Numbered from the stretch's first letter, positions 50,486-61,133 are shown. The stretch: DNA of 64,000 bases from a virus (IMGVR_UViG_3300037961_005010:1-64000); one strand, 5' to 3'. Notes: generated by a model from the letters alone, not told the origin. Made by a program: numbers and translations.

Positions 50486-51646
50486 ATGGCTGGACCCTTA
50501 AAAAGCGACATCATTCAGGTAAACTCAGGAACTGATCCAGTAGAATTTCCTCAAGGAATTACGATCGATAACAAAGAGTTAAGCGATCCTAGTTTAGCTG
50601 TTTCAATTATAGATTCAACAGGATTTCCAGATAGCGCTGATTGGGTAAATGGCCAACTTTGGTACGATAGTGCTAACAGTCACATGAACATATACACTCC
50701 AGATGGTTGGAGAACATTTGCCGGTGGATATGCAGTTCCTAGAGATGTAGGTCCTAATAGTGGAGACAGAGCAATTGTCTTTAATGCTTCTTCTGGTACT
50801 GGTGCTAATTATGGAAATAAAATTGAGTACTTTGACATAACTTCCACAGGTAACGCAGCGTCATTTGGTATAATGACTACTGCTAATGGCCAGTCTGGGC
50901 CTCACGGTGCAATTAGTAATGGCACTTATTGTATTAATGCTGAAACAAGAGCTCCATCCACTGGTTATTATGAGCTTGAGTATGTAGTTTCAGCAACAAC
51001 AGGTAACGCTCAAGATTTTGGATCTTTAGCTAGTTTAGCTTATTCAGGAAAATCTGGAGTCAGCGATGGAGCTTCCGGATATTACACAGGAAGTAATCAA
51101 ACAACCTCACAAATAGAAACACTTAACCTTGCAACTCAAAGTGATGCATCACTTGATTCATACACATCAGTTAGAAAACAAAACGGAGCTGCTTGGGCAA
51201 CTATAACTGGAGCGAGAGGAATATGGGCAGGTGGAACCAGCTCTACTACTTACTCCAATGAAATGTTTTACTTAGCATTACCAATTGTGGCTAACTCTAC
51301 AGACCGTGGTGATTTGACAGTTGGAAGAAACTACCCTGTAGCAGGTGGAAATGACGACTATATGGTTATAGGAGGGGGGTGGACTGGTTCTGCCAGTAAT
51401 GTCATAGATTACACAACAATGGGAACTTCAGGAAACGCAGTTGACTTTGGCGACTTAACTGTTTCAAGATACGCTGGTTGTTCTACTAACACGACAAGAT
51501 CATGTTTTATGGGTGGTTATAACGGTTCAACTAGAGTTAACACTATAGACTATATAACTATAGCTACTCCGGGAAATGCTTATGACTTTGGAGATATGAC
51601 GGATGGTGGAAATCATGCTAGAGGTACTTCAGGAGCTGCGTCATGA
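50486..51646 (+). CDS. Tail fibre with six-repeat propeller tip (class B)
   Basis: 386 residues. A short N terminus, an ADWVNGQLWYDSANSHMNIY, TPDGWRTF module that looks like a small beta domain, then six repeats, the second and third degenerate (for example ATQSDASLDSYTSVRKQ), the last ATPGNAYDFGDMT. Ends SGAAS. Only one base separates it from the cupredoxin-like fibre. Confidence 0.6.
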   Translation: MAGPLKSDIIQVNSGTDPVEFPQGITIDNKELSDPSLAVSIIDSTGFPDSADWVNGQLWYDSANSHMNIYTPDGWRTFAGGYAVPRDVGPNSGDRAIVFNASSGTGANYGNKIEYFDITSTGNAASFGIMTTANGQSGPHGAISNGTYCINAETRAPSTGYYELEYVVSATTGNAQDFGSLASLAYSGKSGVSDGASGYYTGSNQTTSQIETLNLATQSDASLDSYTSVRKQNGAAWATITGARGIWAGGTSSTTYSNEMFYLALPIVANSTDRGDLTVGRNYPVAGGNDDYMVIGGGWTGSASNVIDYTTMGTSGNAVDFGDLTVSRYAGCSTNTTRSCFMGGYNGSTRVNTIDYITIATPGNAYDFGDMTDGGNHARGTSGAAS

Positions 51647-52845
51647 GTCAAGTTAGAGTAGAAAGAATAGTTTCACTGAACGACTCTGCTGCGCCGGATT
51701 TTCCTACTGGCTTTACCGTTACAGGACAAACTTTAGATGAGAAATATCCAAAAAACATATTTGTAAAAGGTGTCGTAGATTCATCTGGTACTCCTGAAGA
51801 TAGTAGTAGCGGGCTTTATTGGTGGAACGCAGATCATGATAGTGGAAAAGGTCTCCTTGCAGTTAATGTGAAGGGAAGTTGGATAGGTGTAACTAAATAT
51901 GTAGAACCTCCAGTTCCTACTCCAGGTTGGTTAGGAAATAGAGCTCACTTAGCAGGTGGAGCTTTTCCAAATGATAGTACTATACAATACTATGACATTA
52001 CTACACCAGGAAACTCTACAGACTTCGGAGACTTAACATCTAATTTTTGGGGTAAAGGTACAGCATCAAGTGGTACAACAATTGTAAGCGCAGGTGGAAA
52101 TAGATATGATGGAAGTTATACTACTGGAAATCAAATCGACACTTGGACTTCTGCTACTCCGGGAAATGCAACTGATTTTGGTGACTTAAGTCAAGGTAGA
52201 CAAGACGTCGCTGCTACAGGCGATGGAACCTATGGTATTTGGGGCGGAGGCAGAACTGGTAACTCTAGCACTACTTATGTAAATACTATAGACTATGTGA
52301 CAATAGCTTCCGCCGGAAACGCAGCAGATTGGGGAGATTTAACAATTTCAAGATGGGGTTTATCAGCAGGAGGAGATGCAACTCGAGGACTTTACATAGG
52401 TGGTAAGTATCCGTACGATTATGGTGGTTCCTCTCCAGATCCTCAACAATCTAATGTAGTAGATTATATTACATACGCAACAGCTGGAAACGCAGTTGAC
52501 TTTGGAGATATGTTAGAGGCACATGAGTTAGCTCAAAACGGAATGGTTACGTCTGCAACGAGATCTCTAAGAGGCGGAGGAGAAAACACATCAACTAGTT
52601 CTATAGAGTACTATACAACTGCAACAACCGGTAATGGTACTGACTTTGGAGATTTAACTGCTAATAGATATCATTTAGCAGGAGCAAGCAACGGAACTTA
52701 CGGAACATTTGCAGCAGGAACAACTGGAAGCTATTCAAATGTAATAGAATATGTAACAATAGCAACTACAGGAAATGCTATAGATTTCGGTGACACCTAT
52801 GCTGCTAAATACGCGCTTTCAGGCGCAGCGGGGAATGCATCATGA
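51643..52845 (+). CDS. Tail fibre with six-repeat propeller tip (class B)
   Basis: 400 residues. Class B module with LYWWNADHDSGKGLL, then six clear repeats from TTPGNSTDFGDLT to ATTGNAIDFGDT. Ends AGNAS. Overlaps neighbours as ATGA on both sides, so the three genes 50486, 51643 and 52842 are translationally coupled. Confidence 0.65.
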   Translation: MSQVRVERIVSLNDSAAPDFPTGFTVTGQTLDEKYPKNIFVKGVVDSSGTPEDSSSGLYWWNADHDSGKGLLAVNVKGSWIGVTKYVEPPVPTPGWLGNRAHLAGGAFPNDSTIQYYDITTPGNSTDFGDLTSNFWGKGTASSGTTIVSAGGNRYDGSYTTGNQIDTWTSATPGNATDFGDLSQGRQDVAATGDGTYGIWGGGRTGNSSTTYVNTIDYVTIASAGNAADWGDLTISRWGLSAGGDATRGLYIGGKYPYDYGGSSPDPQQSNVVDYITYATAGNAVDFGDMLEAHELAQNGMVTSATRSLRGGGENTSTSSIEYYTTATTGNGTDFGDLTANRYHLAGASNGTYGTFAAGTTGSYSNVIEYVTIATTGNAIDFGDTYAAKYALSGAAGNAS

Positions 52846-53837
52846 GTAAATTAAAAGTAGATAAAATATTCGGATCAAATAGCACAACAAAGCCTAATTT
52901 TCCACATAGTCTTGTTGATGGTTCATCTAAATTAGGAGGCGGCAGTTTTGTTGCCGATACGAATGCAAATTTTCCACTTTCAGCCGAATCAGGTGGAACT
53001 AGCCTGGCTGGTGATTTCTTTTATGATACAACCTTTAACAATCTTTTTATGTACATAAACGACTCTATTGGCTATGAGAACATAAGTCTTACAGATTCTG
53101 CAGACGCCGCAGCCGGGCCTGGTTTGATTTATGTAGGTAAGGAGCAGTGGACTACGACTAATGGTAATACAGGAACTTTTACTTTTTCTAATTTGGATGA
53201 GGCAAACGGAACTAACTATACAGTACAAGCAGGAGACTTGATAGTTTTAGTTTTTGGTAGAGGTAATACATCTGGATACTACATTAGTAACACACCTTCA
53301 GACGAACTTGGTAACTTCACATTTCTATCCGGTGCTAAAATGGGAGGAAGTGATTCTTATGATCATGATCACGCTATATTCTACAGATACGTTACTGCTA
53401 GTGACATTTCAACTGGATCTGTAAGTCATCATCCTGATAACTACGGCACTCCTTCCTATCAAGCGTGCGCTTTTCACTTTTTAGTTTTTAGAGGTGTAAC
53501 TGGAATTGATAATGGAAAAGGCACCCAATATAACAATAATTCTCGTTATCAAAATACTAATTATAATCAGACAACTCTCGATGCCGCGGGTCAATTTATC
53601 ATTTTTTCAGCTGCTAATGGTTGGTACAGCAGTAGTGGAGTTCACACTACAGCTAGTTCAAATTATGAAACTGATCCTGGCCAAATTTCAAATTATGTTA
53701 ACGACACTGATGATATTAACATGCAGACTTGGATCTATAAATCGACTGCGGCTGAAACTTGGGGCAATCCTAGCTTTTCATCACCTTCAACCACATCATC
53801 ATCTGATTCAACACTAGTTTCATGCAGGGTGTACTAA
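52842..53837 (+). CDS. Fibre protein without propeller (331 aa)
   Basis: The N terminus (KLKVDKIFGSNSTTKPNFPH) and an FFYDTTFNNLFMYINDSIGY module match class B fibres, but the C-terminal 230 residues are a different beta domain (VQAGDLIVLVFGRGNTSGYY, ACAFHFLVFRGVTG, AGQFIIFSAANGW). Several Tyr/His-rich loops could bind sugars. A tip-domain swap on a shared base is the likely explanation. Confidence 0.6.
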   Translation: MSKLKVDKIFGSNSTTKPNFPHSLVDGSSKLGGGSFVADTNANFPLSAESGGTSLAGDFFYDTTFNNLFMYINDSIGYENISLTDSADAAAGPGLIYVGKEQWTTTNGNTGTFTFSNLDEANGTNYTVQAGDLIVLVFGRGNTSGYYISNTPSDELGNFTFLSGAKMGGSDSYDHDHAIFYRYVTASDISTGSVSHHPDNYGTPSYQACAFHFLVFRGVTGIDNGKGTQYNNNSRYQNTNYNQTTLDAAGQFIIFSAANGWYSSSGVHTTASSNYETDPGQISNYVNDTDDINMQTWIYKSTAAETWGNPSFSSPSTTSSSDSTLVSCRVY

Positions 53838-53838
53838 T

Positions 53839-55023
53839 ATGTCAACATTAAAAACAAATAAAATATCTGGAGTAGTTTTAACGACAACCGAAGCTCCGTT
53901 TGATGTTCAGATTGGGCCCAACTCTTTACCTCGAGCTTTTACAATAAATTTTACAGTAGATAGTACAGGTGCTCTACCTGATTCTGCTGGAGCAGGTGGC
54001 ACTGCTGAAATAGGACACTGGTTTTATGATTCTACAGGTGATTCTACTAATGACATTTTAAAGTTTTATGTCAATGATTCTATTGGCTGGGTTAACTTAG
54101 GTTTGACAGATTCTGCTGTGACAGCTGCCACCCCGGCCTCTTGGATGGGTGATAGAGCTCTTTTTCAACAAAGTACGAATCCTGCCAATCACGTAGACTA
54201 CTTGTCTATAGATACTCTAGGTAATGGAGCAGACTTTGGTGATGATTATTTAAACAGGAATTCATGTGCTGGAACATCAAATGGATCTAGAGGATTATTT
54301 TTTGGTGGAAACTCTAGTGGTTATTATACAAAAATAACATATTATACGATTGCTGTAGCAAGTAACTATACAGATTTTGGAAGTATGAACGCTCCGGGCT
54401 CACGATACGGGGATGCTGTAGGAGATGGTACATACGCAGTTGCAAGCAACGGTTACAGCACAAGCCATGCTGCTATGGATTATGTAACAGTAGCTACTAC
54501 AGGAAATGGAACGGACTTTGGAGATTTAACTGTACCTGGCACACAGTTAGCCGCTGCAAATGATGCGACCCGTGGTCTTTTTATGGGAAGATACTACGGT
54601 AGTACTCAACAAAGTGTTATCGACTATATAACAATTGCAACCCCTGGGAATGCTGTTGATTTTGGCGATCTTGCTACTCCAAGAACTCGATTAGCTATGG
54701 GGATTGGTGATGAAACATATGGTATATATGCTGGAGGTTATAACGGAAGCGCCCGTGAAGAAGACATAGACTATGTTACTATACAAACTCTTGGAAACAT
54801 GACAGCTTTTGGTAACTTAACTTCAATTAGAAGCCAATCGGGAACGGCTAACAGTCCAACAGTTGGAGGTACAGGCCGAGGCTTGTTTGCTGGAGGTTAC
54901 ACCACAACTCAAGTATCGTCTATAGATTATATAACAACTTCTTCTACAGGAAATGGTGCTGACTTCGGCGATCTAACTTATTCACTGAGTAATATAGCTG
55001 GTTGTGCTGGATCTAGTAGTTGA
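53839..55023 (+). CDS. Tail fibre with six-repeat propeller tip (class B)
   Basis: 394 residues. Class B base (HWFYDSTGDSTNDILKFYV, NDSIGWVNLGL), then six repeats: DTLGNGADFGDD, AVASNYTDFGSM, ATTGNGTDFGDLT, ATPGNAVDFGDLA, QTLGNMTAFGNLT, SSTGNGADFGDLT. Ends GSSS. Shares NDSxGW with 52842 and 55038. Confidence 0.65.
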   Translation: MSTLKTNKISGVVLTTTEAPFDVQIGPNSLPRAFTINFTVDSTGALPDSAGAGGTAEIGHWFYDSTGDSTNDILKFYVNDSIGWVNLGLTDSAVTAATPASWMGDRALFQQSTNPANHVDYLSIDTLGNGADFGDDYLNRNSCAGTSNGSRGLFFGGNSSGYYTKITYYTIAVASNYTDFGSMNAPGSRYGDAVGDGTYAVASNGYSTSHAAMDYVTVATTGNGTDFGDLTVPGTQLAAANDATRGLFMGRYYGSTQQSVIDYITIATPGNAVDFGDLATPRTRLAMGIGDETYGIYAGGYNGSAREEDIDYVTIQTLGNMTAFGNLTSIRSQSGTANSPTVGGTGRGLFAGGYTTTQVSSIDYITTSSTGNGADFGDLTYSLSNIAGCAGSSS

Positions 55024-55037
55024 ATTAGGAGTTAAAA

Positions 55038-56285
55038 ATGTCAACACTTAAAACCTCTAAATTATCTGGCATAGTAGACGCTAAGCTTGGGATTAAAGTA
55101 AACAATAGAAACTTAAAGGCTAACTTTCATGTAGATAGTTCTAGTGGTGCACCTTTGTCAGTAGACTCAGGAGGTAATGCTCAACCAGGAGACTATTTTT
55201 GGGATTCAGATAACAGTTCTTTAAAGGTTTACGTAAACGATAGTTATGGGTGGACTAATATTGGTTTGACAGATTCTTCAGGAGCAGGACCTTCAAACGC
55301 AGACACTGCATTTATATTAGGTGGAATCTATTACTTTTCATCTGGATCTGGAAATTGGAATGTGCCAGACAACAATATTGAACAGATTAATTTTGAAACT
55401 TTAGGAAACGCTACAGACTTTGCTGATTTTACTATTACAGGTACGACGGACCCTTACGGATATCCACGAAAAGGTGTTGCTGAAATAGTAGCTGGTGGCG
55501 ATCATAATAGAATTGTAATGGGCGCAGCTAGCGTTACAAATGTTAGTCATCAGACTGGTGACTTTGAAACTGGCATTGGCATACATTATATAACGTGTGC
55601 AACTGCAGCCAATTCAACTCAGTTTGGTAATTTACAATCAGCGTCATATCACAATGAAATGGGCGGTGATGGTGGAAATGGAGTTATGCACTTTAGAAAT
55701 ACTGGTAGTCAATCCTTTACTACTTTGCAACAAGTTACAATTCAAACAACTGGAGATGCTACTGACTTCATAGATTTACAAATGACAAATATGTCATATG
55801 GTGGAGTAAGCACAAACGATACTAGAGGCATTGCCTTTGGAGGTAGACGAAGCAATTATTACGAGTCTCACATAGATTATTTTACTCCTGGAAATGCATC
55901 AGTAGCAGCTGCTGACTTCGGTGATCTTATAACAGGTAATAATAAACCAGCAGTAACAAACGACAATTTAAATAGAACAGTTTATGCTGATATGTACCAA
56001 GGGACGCTTAGCTCAACATCTGGCTCAGTATCAAATACTATAAGCTATATTGACACTGCTACTCCGAGCAACGCTGCAGATTTTGGCGACTTAACAGTAT
56101 CACAGCAAGGTATGGGTGCTTCAGCCAGTAATACTAGAGCTGTATTTTTTGGAGGATCAATAAACACCGGAGTCAATGCTGATACTACTATATGCTACGT
56201 AACAATAGCTACGCCAGGTAACGCATCTGATTTTGGCGATTGCTCACCTAGAAGAGAAACGACTGGTTCTGAAGGAATAGGCTAA
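55038..56285 (+). CDS. Tail fibre with six-repeat propeller tip (class B, EGIG subtype)
   Basis: 415 residues. Class B base (GDYFWDSDNSSLKVYVNDSY), then six repeats of which the fourth is FTPGNASVAAADFGDL. VAEIVAGGDHNRIVMG and GIHYITCAT are shared with the gene at 62735, and both end SEGIG. Closest paralogue of 62735 although 7.7 kb away. Confidence 0.65.
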   Translation: MSTLKTSKLSGIVDAKLGIKVNNRNLKANFHVDSSSGAPLSVDSGGNAQPGDYFWDSDNSSLKVYVNDSYGWTNIGLTDSSGAGPSNADTAFILGGIYYFSSGSGNWNVPDNNIEQINFETLGNATDFADFTITGTTDPYGYPRKGVAEIVAGGDHNRIVMGAASVTNVSHQTGDFETGIGIHYITCATAANSTQFGNLQSASYHNEMGGDGGNGVMHFRNTGSQSFTTLQQVTIQTTGDATDFIDLQMTNMSYGGVSTNDTRGIAFGGRRSNYYESHIDYFTPGNASVAAADFGDLITGNNKPAVTNDNLNRTVYADMYQGTLSSTSGSVSNTISYIDTATPSNAADFGDLTVSQQGMGASASNTRAVFFGGSINTGVNADTTICYVTIATPGNASDFGDCSPRRETTGSEGIG

Positions 56286-56315
56286 AAATTTAATTTTATT
56301 CTTTCATCATAACAA

Positions 56316-56332
56316 TATAAATACTATAAATA
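56316..56332 (+). promoter_or_regulatory. Tandem late promoters TATAAATA
   Basis: Two exact late boxes, 56316-56323 and 56325-56332, one base apart, 22-38 bp before the ATG at 56355. Only site in the window with two adjacent exact boxes. Confidence 0.7.
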
Positions 56333-56354
56333 AGAGAGAAGTTAGGAATAGAAA

Positions 56355-57974
56355 ATGGTGACAAACAGAAAGCTCGCTGACTTAGGTTCTGCAGTAGACA
56401 GCGCGGCTACTGGTAATTTTCTCACAGTTGATGATTCTGGAGGTAAGTTCAGATCGATAGCATACTCAGAGATAGCTAGTAGACCAACTGTTTTAGATTC
56501 AGCTGCAGCTCAAGCTATAATAGACTCATCTTATATTCAAGCGAGACAGACAGACGTAGGGCTAGATTCGAGTCAAATTACGAGTTTAGTCGACTCTTCA
56601 TACATCACTGCTAGACAATCTACAACAGGCTTAGATTCAGCCGGTGCACTTAATCTAGTAGACTCTGCATATCTCTCAGCAAGATCAACAACAGGTTTAG
56701 ACTCATCAAAAGTAACTAATTTAATAGACTCAGATTATATATCTGGAAAAGCTGCAGTAAATTCAGGTTTTAAAACTTTTACATATTTTGCTTCAGATGG
56801 GCAAACAGACTTTTCAGGATCTGATTATAACGGTGAGGTTTTGTCTTACACCGCAGATGGTATTATAGTCTGGCTTAATGGCGTGCAGATACTTGATACT
56901 GATGACTACACAGCTTCTAATGGAACAAGCGTTGCTTTAACGGCCGGTGCTGATTCAGGAGCAAGTTTAGTTGTAGGCAGCTGGGCGCTAGGAGGAAGTG
57001 GCAGTAGCGGTGGAGTTTTTTATGGAGACAGGGCTTTTATAGGTGATGGTACATCAGGTACTCCTGCTGATGGACAAGTAGATTACTTTGATATAACAAC
57101 TACATCAAACGCTGCTGACTTTGGAGATTTCCAAACCACCAGTACAAACACTATTAATCATTCATGTTCTGTAAGTAATGCTACAAATATAGTTTTTTAT
57201 GAGCAATCAACTAACGCAGGTAGTTCTAATGACTACCAAACAATATCAGTAATAACATGTGCAACTGTAGGGAACGCATCAGACTTCGGTGATCAGTATC
57301 ATTATAGGTATGGCTCTGGTGGTGCATCAAATGGTGTGACTGGAATGTTTGCAGGTGGTTGGGGTCGACCAGGATCAAACAGTGGAGCGACAGCTGCCCC
57401 ATTAGATGAGATTGATTATGTGACAATAGCCACGGCCGGAAACGCTACAGATTGGGGAAGTACTCTTTCATCTGGAAGATACGGAATGACTAATGCCGGA
57501 ATAAGCAATGCAGATAAAGCCGTATATGTAGGAGGTGCTATTGGCGCTCCATCTTATGCAGCTCAAAATACAATAGAAACTTTTACATGGACTGTCGGAT
57601 CAAGTGCTACAGATTTTGGAGATTTAACATCAGGAACTTTAGATCACGCATGTGCTCAAAGCACTACGAGAGGATTAATTGCTGGTGGTACATCTGGCAC
57701 TCTTAGTAACGCATATAATACTATAGAATACATAACAATAGCTTCTCCAGGAAATGCTACAGATTTTGGTGATTTGACTACAAACAAATCTAGAAATGCT
57801 GGGTGTAGTAACACGACTAGAGCAGTGTTTGGAGGAGGTTTTTCAGCTTCTCCTATAAATGAAGTAAACGTAATCGAGTATGTAACAATTGCAACTACAG
57901 GCAATGCTCAAGATTTTGGAGATTTGACTACAGTAAAAGACCGCTGTTTCGCTGATACTGGAAATGCGTCATAG
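56355..57974 (+). CDS. Tail fibre with six-repeat propeller tip (class A)
   Basis: 539 residues. N-terminal adaptor RKLADLGSAVDSAATGNFLT, then a stalk of about four DSxYIxAR units, the NGVQILDTDDYTASNGTS module (T7-fibre-like), and six repeats from TTTSNAADFGDF to ATTGNAQDFGDLT. Ends GNAS. Driven by the tandem late boxes. Confidence 0.65.
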   Translation: MVTNRKLADLGSAVDSAATGNFLTVDDSGGKFRSIAYSEIASRPTVLDSAAAQAIIDSSYIQARQTDVGLDSSQITSLVDSSYITARQSTTGLDSAGALNLVDSAYLSARSTTGLDSSKVTNLIDSDYISGKAAVNSGFKTFTYFASDGQTDFSGSDYNGEVLSYTADGIIVWLNGVQILDTDDYTASNGTSVALTAGADSGASLVVGSWALGGSGSSGGVFYGDRAFIGDGTSGTPADGQVDYFDITTTSNAADFGDFQTTSTNTINHSCSVSNATNIVFYEQSTNAGSSNDYQTISVITCATVGNASDFGDQYHYRYGSGGASNGVTGMFAGGWGRPGSNSGATAAPLDEIDYVTIATAGNATDWGSTLSSGRYGMTNAGISNADKAVYVGGAIGAPSYAAQNTIETFTWTVGSSATDFGDLTSGTLDHACAQSTTRGLIAGGTSGTLSNAYNTIEYITIASPGNATDFGDLTTNKSRNAGCSNTTRAVFGGGFSASPINEVNVIEYVTIATTGNAQDFGDLTTVKDRCFADTGNAS

Positions 57975-57996
57975 TAAAGTTTAAAGGAAAGTAATA

Positions 57997-59553
57997 ATGG
58001 GTTTAAGTAGAAAATTAGCTGATCTAGGTAAATTCATAGATTCTGCCGCCACGAGTGACTTCTTAACGGTTGACGATTCAGGCGGTAAGTTTAGAGATGT
58101 TTTATGGACAGAGATAGCTGGAAAACCAACTACTCTAGACTCTGCGGCTGCACAAGCGATTGTGGACTCGGCATATGTCCAGGCCAGACAAGTTGACGTA
58201 GGCCTAGACTCAGCATTAGTAACATCATTAGTAGACTCATCTTACGTTCAAGCAAGGCAGGGCGACGTAGGCCTAGACTCAGCAGGAATAACTGGAATTG
58301 TAGACTCAGCATATGTAAATGCTAGAATAACTTCTGGTCTCGATTCAGCTGGAACGATAAGCTTGGTAGACTCTACTTATGTAGATGCAAGAACAACTGC
58401 TAACTCAGGATTTAAGAACTATAGGTACACAGCAACAGCTGGTCAAACCGCGTTTACTAACTCAGATGAAAATGGTAGTGTGTTATCTTATTCTGGCGAC
58501 GCCTTACTTGTTTTTTATAACGGTGTTGTTCTGGAACCTACGGTTGACTATAGTACTTCAGGAAGTAACACTGTAACTTTGACAGAAGGTGCAGATTCTG
58601 GAGTTTCTGTGAACGTTGCAACGTGGACAATTCAATCAAGCGGCGGTAGTACCTCTTTTTGGGGTGGAGATAGGGGACTTCTTGGTGGAGGAGATACTGG
58701 AGGCTCGCCAGGAACTAATGTTATTGATTATTGGGATATTACATCATCAGGAAATGCTACTGACTTTGGTGATTTAGTTAGCTCAAAGCACAGTATGTCA
58801 GATGGTACTGGTAATACTACTCGAGGAGTATTTTGTGGAGGTTATGTCGGTTCAACGTTTACAACTGTAGATGAGATTGATTATGTAACTGTTTCAACAA
58901 CAGGCAACGCTCAAGATTTTGGCAATTTAACTACTGGATCATATGTAGGAGCTACAGCAGGTAATGGAACTTATGGTGTAACTGCTATAGGTTATGATAA
59001 TGGAGCTACTGTTGTAAATACTTTAGATTACTTTACGATTGCCACCACAGGAAACGCATCAGACTTTGGTGATTTAACAACAGCTAGATACGCAACGGCA
59101 GGAGCTGAAAACGGTACTTATTCGTTATACATGGGTGGACAGTCACCGATAACTAATGTCGTTGACTATATAACCGTAGCTTCTCCAGGAAATGCTACTG
59201 ACTTTGGTGATCTGACTCAAAGCCTTCGTGGTGGGGCGGCTTGTGCTGATGCTACTCGAGCGGTTGTTGGCGGTGGATTTGACAGTTCTCCAGGAAGAAC
59301 TAACGTGATGGAGTATTTTACTGTTGACACCCCAAGTAACGGCACAGATTTTGGCGATTTGACAAACTCTATCAATAGCTCCCATGCTTGCTCTAACACT
59401 ACTTATGGCACATGGGCTGGAGGTAGCGATAATTCTGGTTCGGTTAATGTTATTCAAATTGTGACTATTCAAACAGCAGGGAATGCTACTGATCACGGGG
59501 ATCTAACATCATCACGGAACGGCGGGGCAGCATGTTCAGGCGCCGCTTCATAA
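57997..59553 (+). CDS. Tail fibre with six-repeat propeller tip (class A)
   Basis: 518 residues. Same order as its upstream neighbour; the stalk contains two nearly identical copies of a 23-codon unit (DNA repeated at 58195 and 58264). NGVVLEPTVDYSTSGSNT replaces the usual DYTAS module, then six repeats up to QTAGNATDHGDLT. Ends GAAS. Confidence 0.65.
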   Translation: MGLSRKLADLGKFIDSAATSDFLTVDDSGGKFRDVLWTEIAGKPTTLDSAAAQAIVDSAYVQARQVDVGLDSALVTSLVDSSYVQARQGDVGLDSAGITGIVDSAYVNARITSGLDSAGTISLVDSTYVDARTTANSGFKNYRYTATAGQTAFTNSDENGSVLSYSGDALLVFYNGVVLEPTVDYSTSGSNTVTLTEGADSGVSVNVATWTIQSSGGSTSFWGGDRGLLGGGDTGGSPGTNVIDYWDITSSGNATDFGDLVSSKHSMSDGTGNTTRGVFCGGYVGSTFTTVDEIDYVTVSTTGNAQDFGNLTTGSYVGATAGNGTYGVTAIGYDNGATVVNTLDYFTIATTGNASDFGDLTTARYATAGAENGTYSLYMGGQSPITNVVDYITVASPGNATDFGDLTQSLRGGAACADATRAVVGGGFDSSPGRTNVMEYFTVDTPSNGTDFGDLTNSINSSHACSNTTYGTWAGGSDNSGSVNVIQIVTIQTAGNATDHGDLTSSRNGGAACSGAAS

Positions 59554-59565
59554 GGAAATAAAAAA

Positions 59566-61122
59566 ATGGCTTTTAGTAGAAGTAGAAAATTAGGTAACTT
59601 AGGTAAGTCGATAGATAGCTCGGCACTAAGCGATTTCTTAACGGTTGACGACTCAGGTGGTAAGTTTCGCGATGTACAATATTCCGAAATAACTGGAAAG
59701 CCTACTCTACTAGACTCTTCAACTCTTTCATCTCTCGTAGATTCATCTTATATTCAATTAAGACAAACTGATGTTGGAATTGATTCCGGTCAAATTACTA
59801 ATTTAGTTGACTCATCTTACGTTCAAGCAAGACAAGGTGCTGGTGGTTTAGACTCAGCTAAAACTACTAACTTAATTGACTCATCTTACGTAGCTGCAAG
59901 AATAACAGCTGGATTAGACTCATCTTCTACAATAAACTTAGTAGATTCAGATTATGTAGGAGCTAGAACATCTGCTAATTCTGGTTTTACATACTACAAG
60001 TATACATCAACAGCAGGACAAACTGCTTATACTGGTGCTGATGATAATGGAGAAACATTATCTTACAGTACATCTACTGACAATATATTAGTTTTTTATA
60101 ACGGCATTTTGCTCATACCAACAGATGATTATACAACTTCTGGTGGAGACACTGTAACTCTTACTACTGCAGCAGATTCTGGTTCTCCAGTGACAATAGG
60201 AAGATGGGCTGTTGCTGCTCCGGCCGGTAACTTTATATCTTGGGGTGGAGCTCGAGCTTTGACTTTTATGCAAGGACAAACTAACGGTGACGCGATAAAT
60301 TATTTTGCTATGGCAACACCAGGAAATGCTTCAACTTTTGGTACTACATCAGGTGTTTCAAACGATGGCGGTAGTGCAGTTTCTGACGCAACATATGCAG
60401 TGTTTGCCGGTCACACTAATAGTACATCATATGACGATGTTCAATATGTAACAGTATCTACACTAGGCAATACTTCTACTGGAATGGTTATAGATCCTTA
60501 TGATGACATGGGATCAGCTTCTGATGGTACTAATGCTTTTTATTTTGGTGGATATAGAACAAATCCTTGGTTAAACAAAATTCAAAAGTTTTCTATATCT
60601 ACATTTTCAGGAACGGCATCAGATTTTGGTGATCTAGTAGAAGGTTTACTAGGCCTATGTGGTTTTGGAAATACTGATAGAATCATAGCAGCTGGTGGCA
60701 GCGCATATGCAAACTTGTATAGAAACACTATACAATACTGGAACCCTTCATCATCCACAAACGCATCAGACTTTGGCGATTTAAATTTTAGTACACACAG
60801 TCTTGGTGGATGTAGCGATTTAACGAGAGGTGTAGTGGGAGGAGGTTATAATGGATCTTCATATGAAAATAGCTTAGATTATGTTACTATAGCGTCTACA
60901 GGTAATGCTACAGATTTTGGAGATTTAAACTATTCAAGATCAGGAACAAAATCTGCTGGAACTGATGGTGTATACGGCGTATTTGCTGGAGGTTATAACG
61001 GCAGTGCTAGAGATGACGGAATAAATAGAATTACCATTCAAACAACCGGAAACTCCACAGACTTTGGTAATTTAACTGAAGGTGGTTCAACGGCTTCTAC
61101 AACAGCAGGTAATGCTTCATAA
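59566..61122 (+). CDS. Tail fibre with six-repeat propeller tip (class A, degenerate first repeats)
   Basis: 518 residues. Adaptor SRKLGNLGKSIDSSALSDFL, stalk of DSSYxxAR units, NGILLIPTDDYTTSGGDT, then six repeats. The first two have lost the DFGDLT core (ATPGNASTFGTT, STLGNTSTGMV), the last four are typical. Ends AGNAS. Confidence 0.6.
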   Translation: MAFSRSRKLGNLGKSIDSSALSDFLTVDDSGGKFRDVQYSEITGKPTLLDSSTLSSLVDSSYIQLRQTDVGIDSGQITNLVDSSYVQARQGAGGLDSAKTTNLIDSSYVAARITAGLDSSSTINLVDSDYVGARTSANSGFTYYKYTSTAGQTAYTGADDNGETLSYSTSTDNILVFYNGILLIPTDDYTTSGGDTVTLTTAADSGSPVTIGRWAVAAPAGNFISWGGARALTFMQGQTNGDAINYFAMATPGNASTFGTTSGVSNDGGSAVSDATYAVFAGHTNSTSYDDVQYVTVSTLGNTSTGMVIDPYDDMGSASDGTNAFYFGGYRTNPWLNKIQKFSISTFSGTASDFGDLVEGLLGLCGFGNTDRIIAAGGSAYANLYRNTIQYWNPSSSTNASDFGDLNFSTHSLGGCSDLTRGVVGGGYNGSSYENSLDYVTIASTGNATDFGDLNYSRSGTKSAGTDGVYGVFAGGYNGSARDDGINRITIQTTGNSTDFGNLTEGGSTASTTAGNAS

Positions 61123-61133
61123 GGGAATCATAA

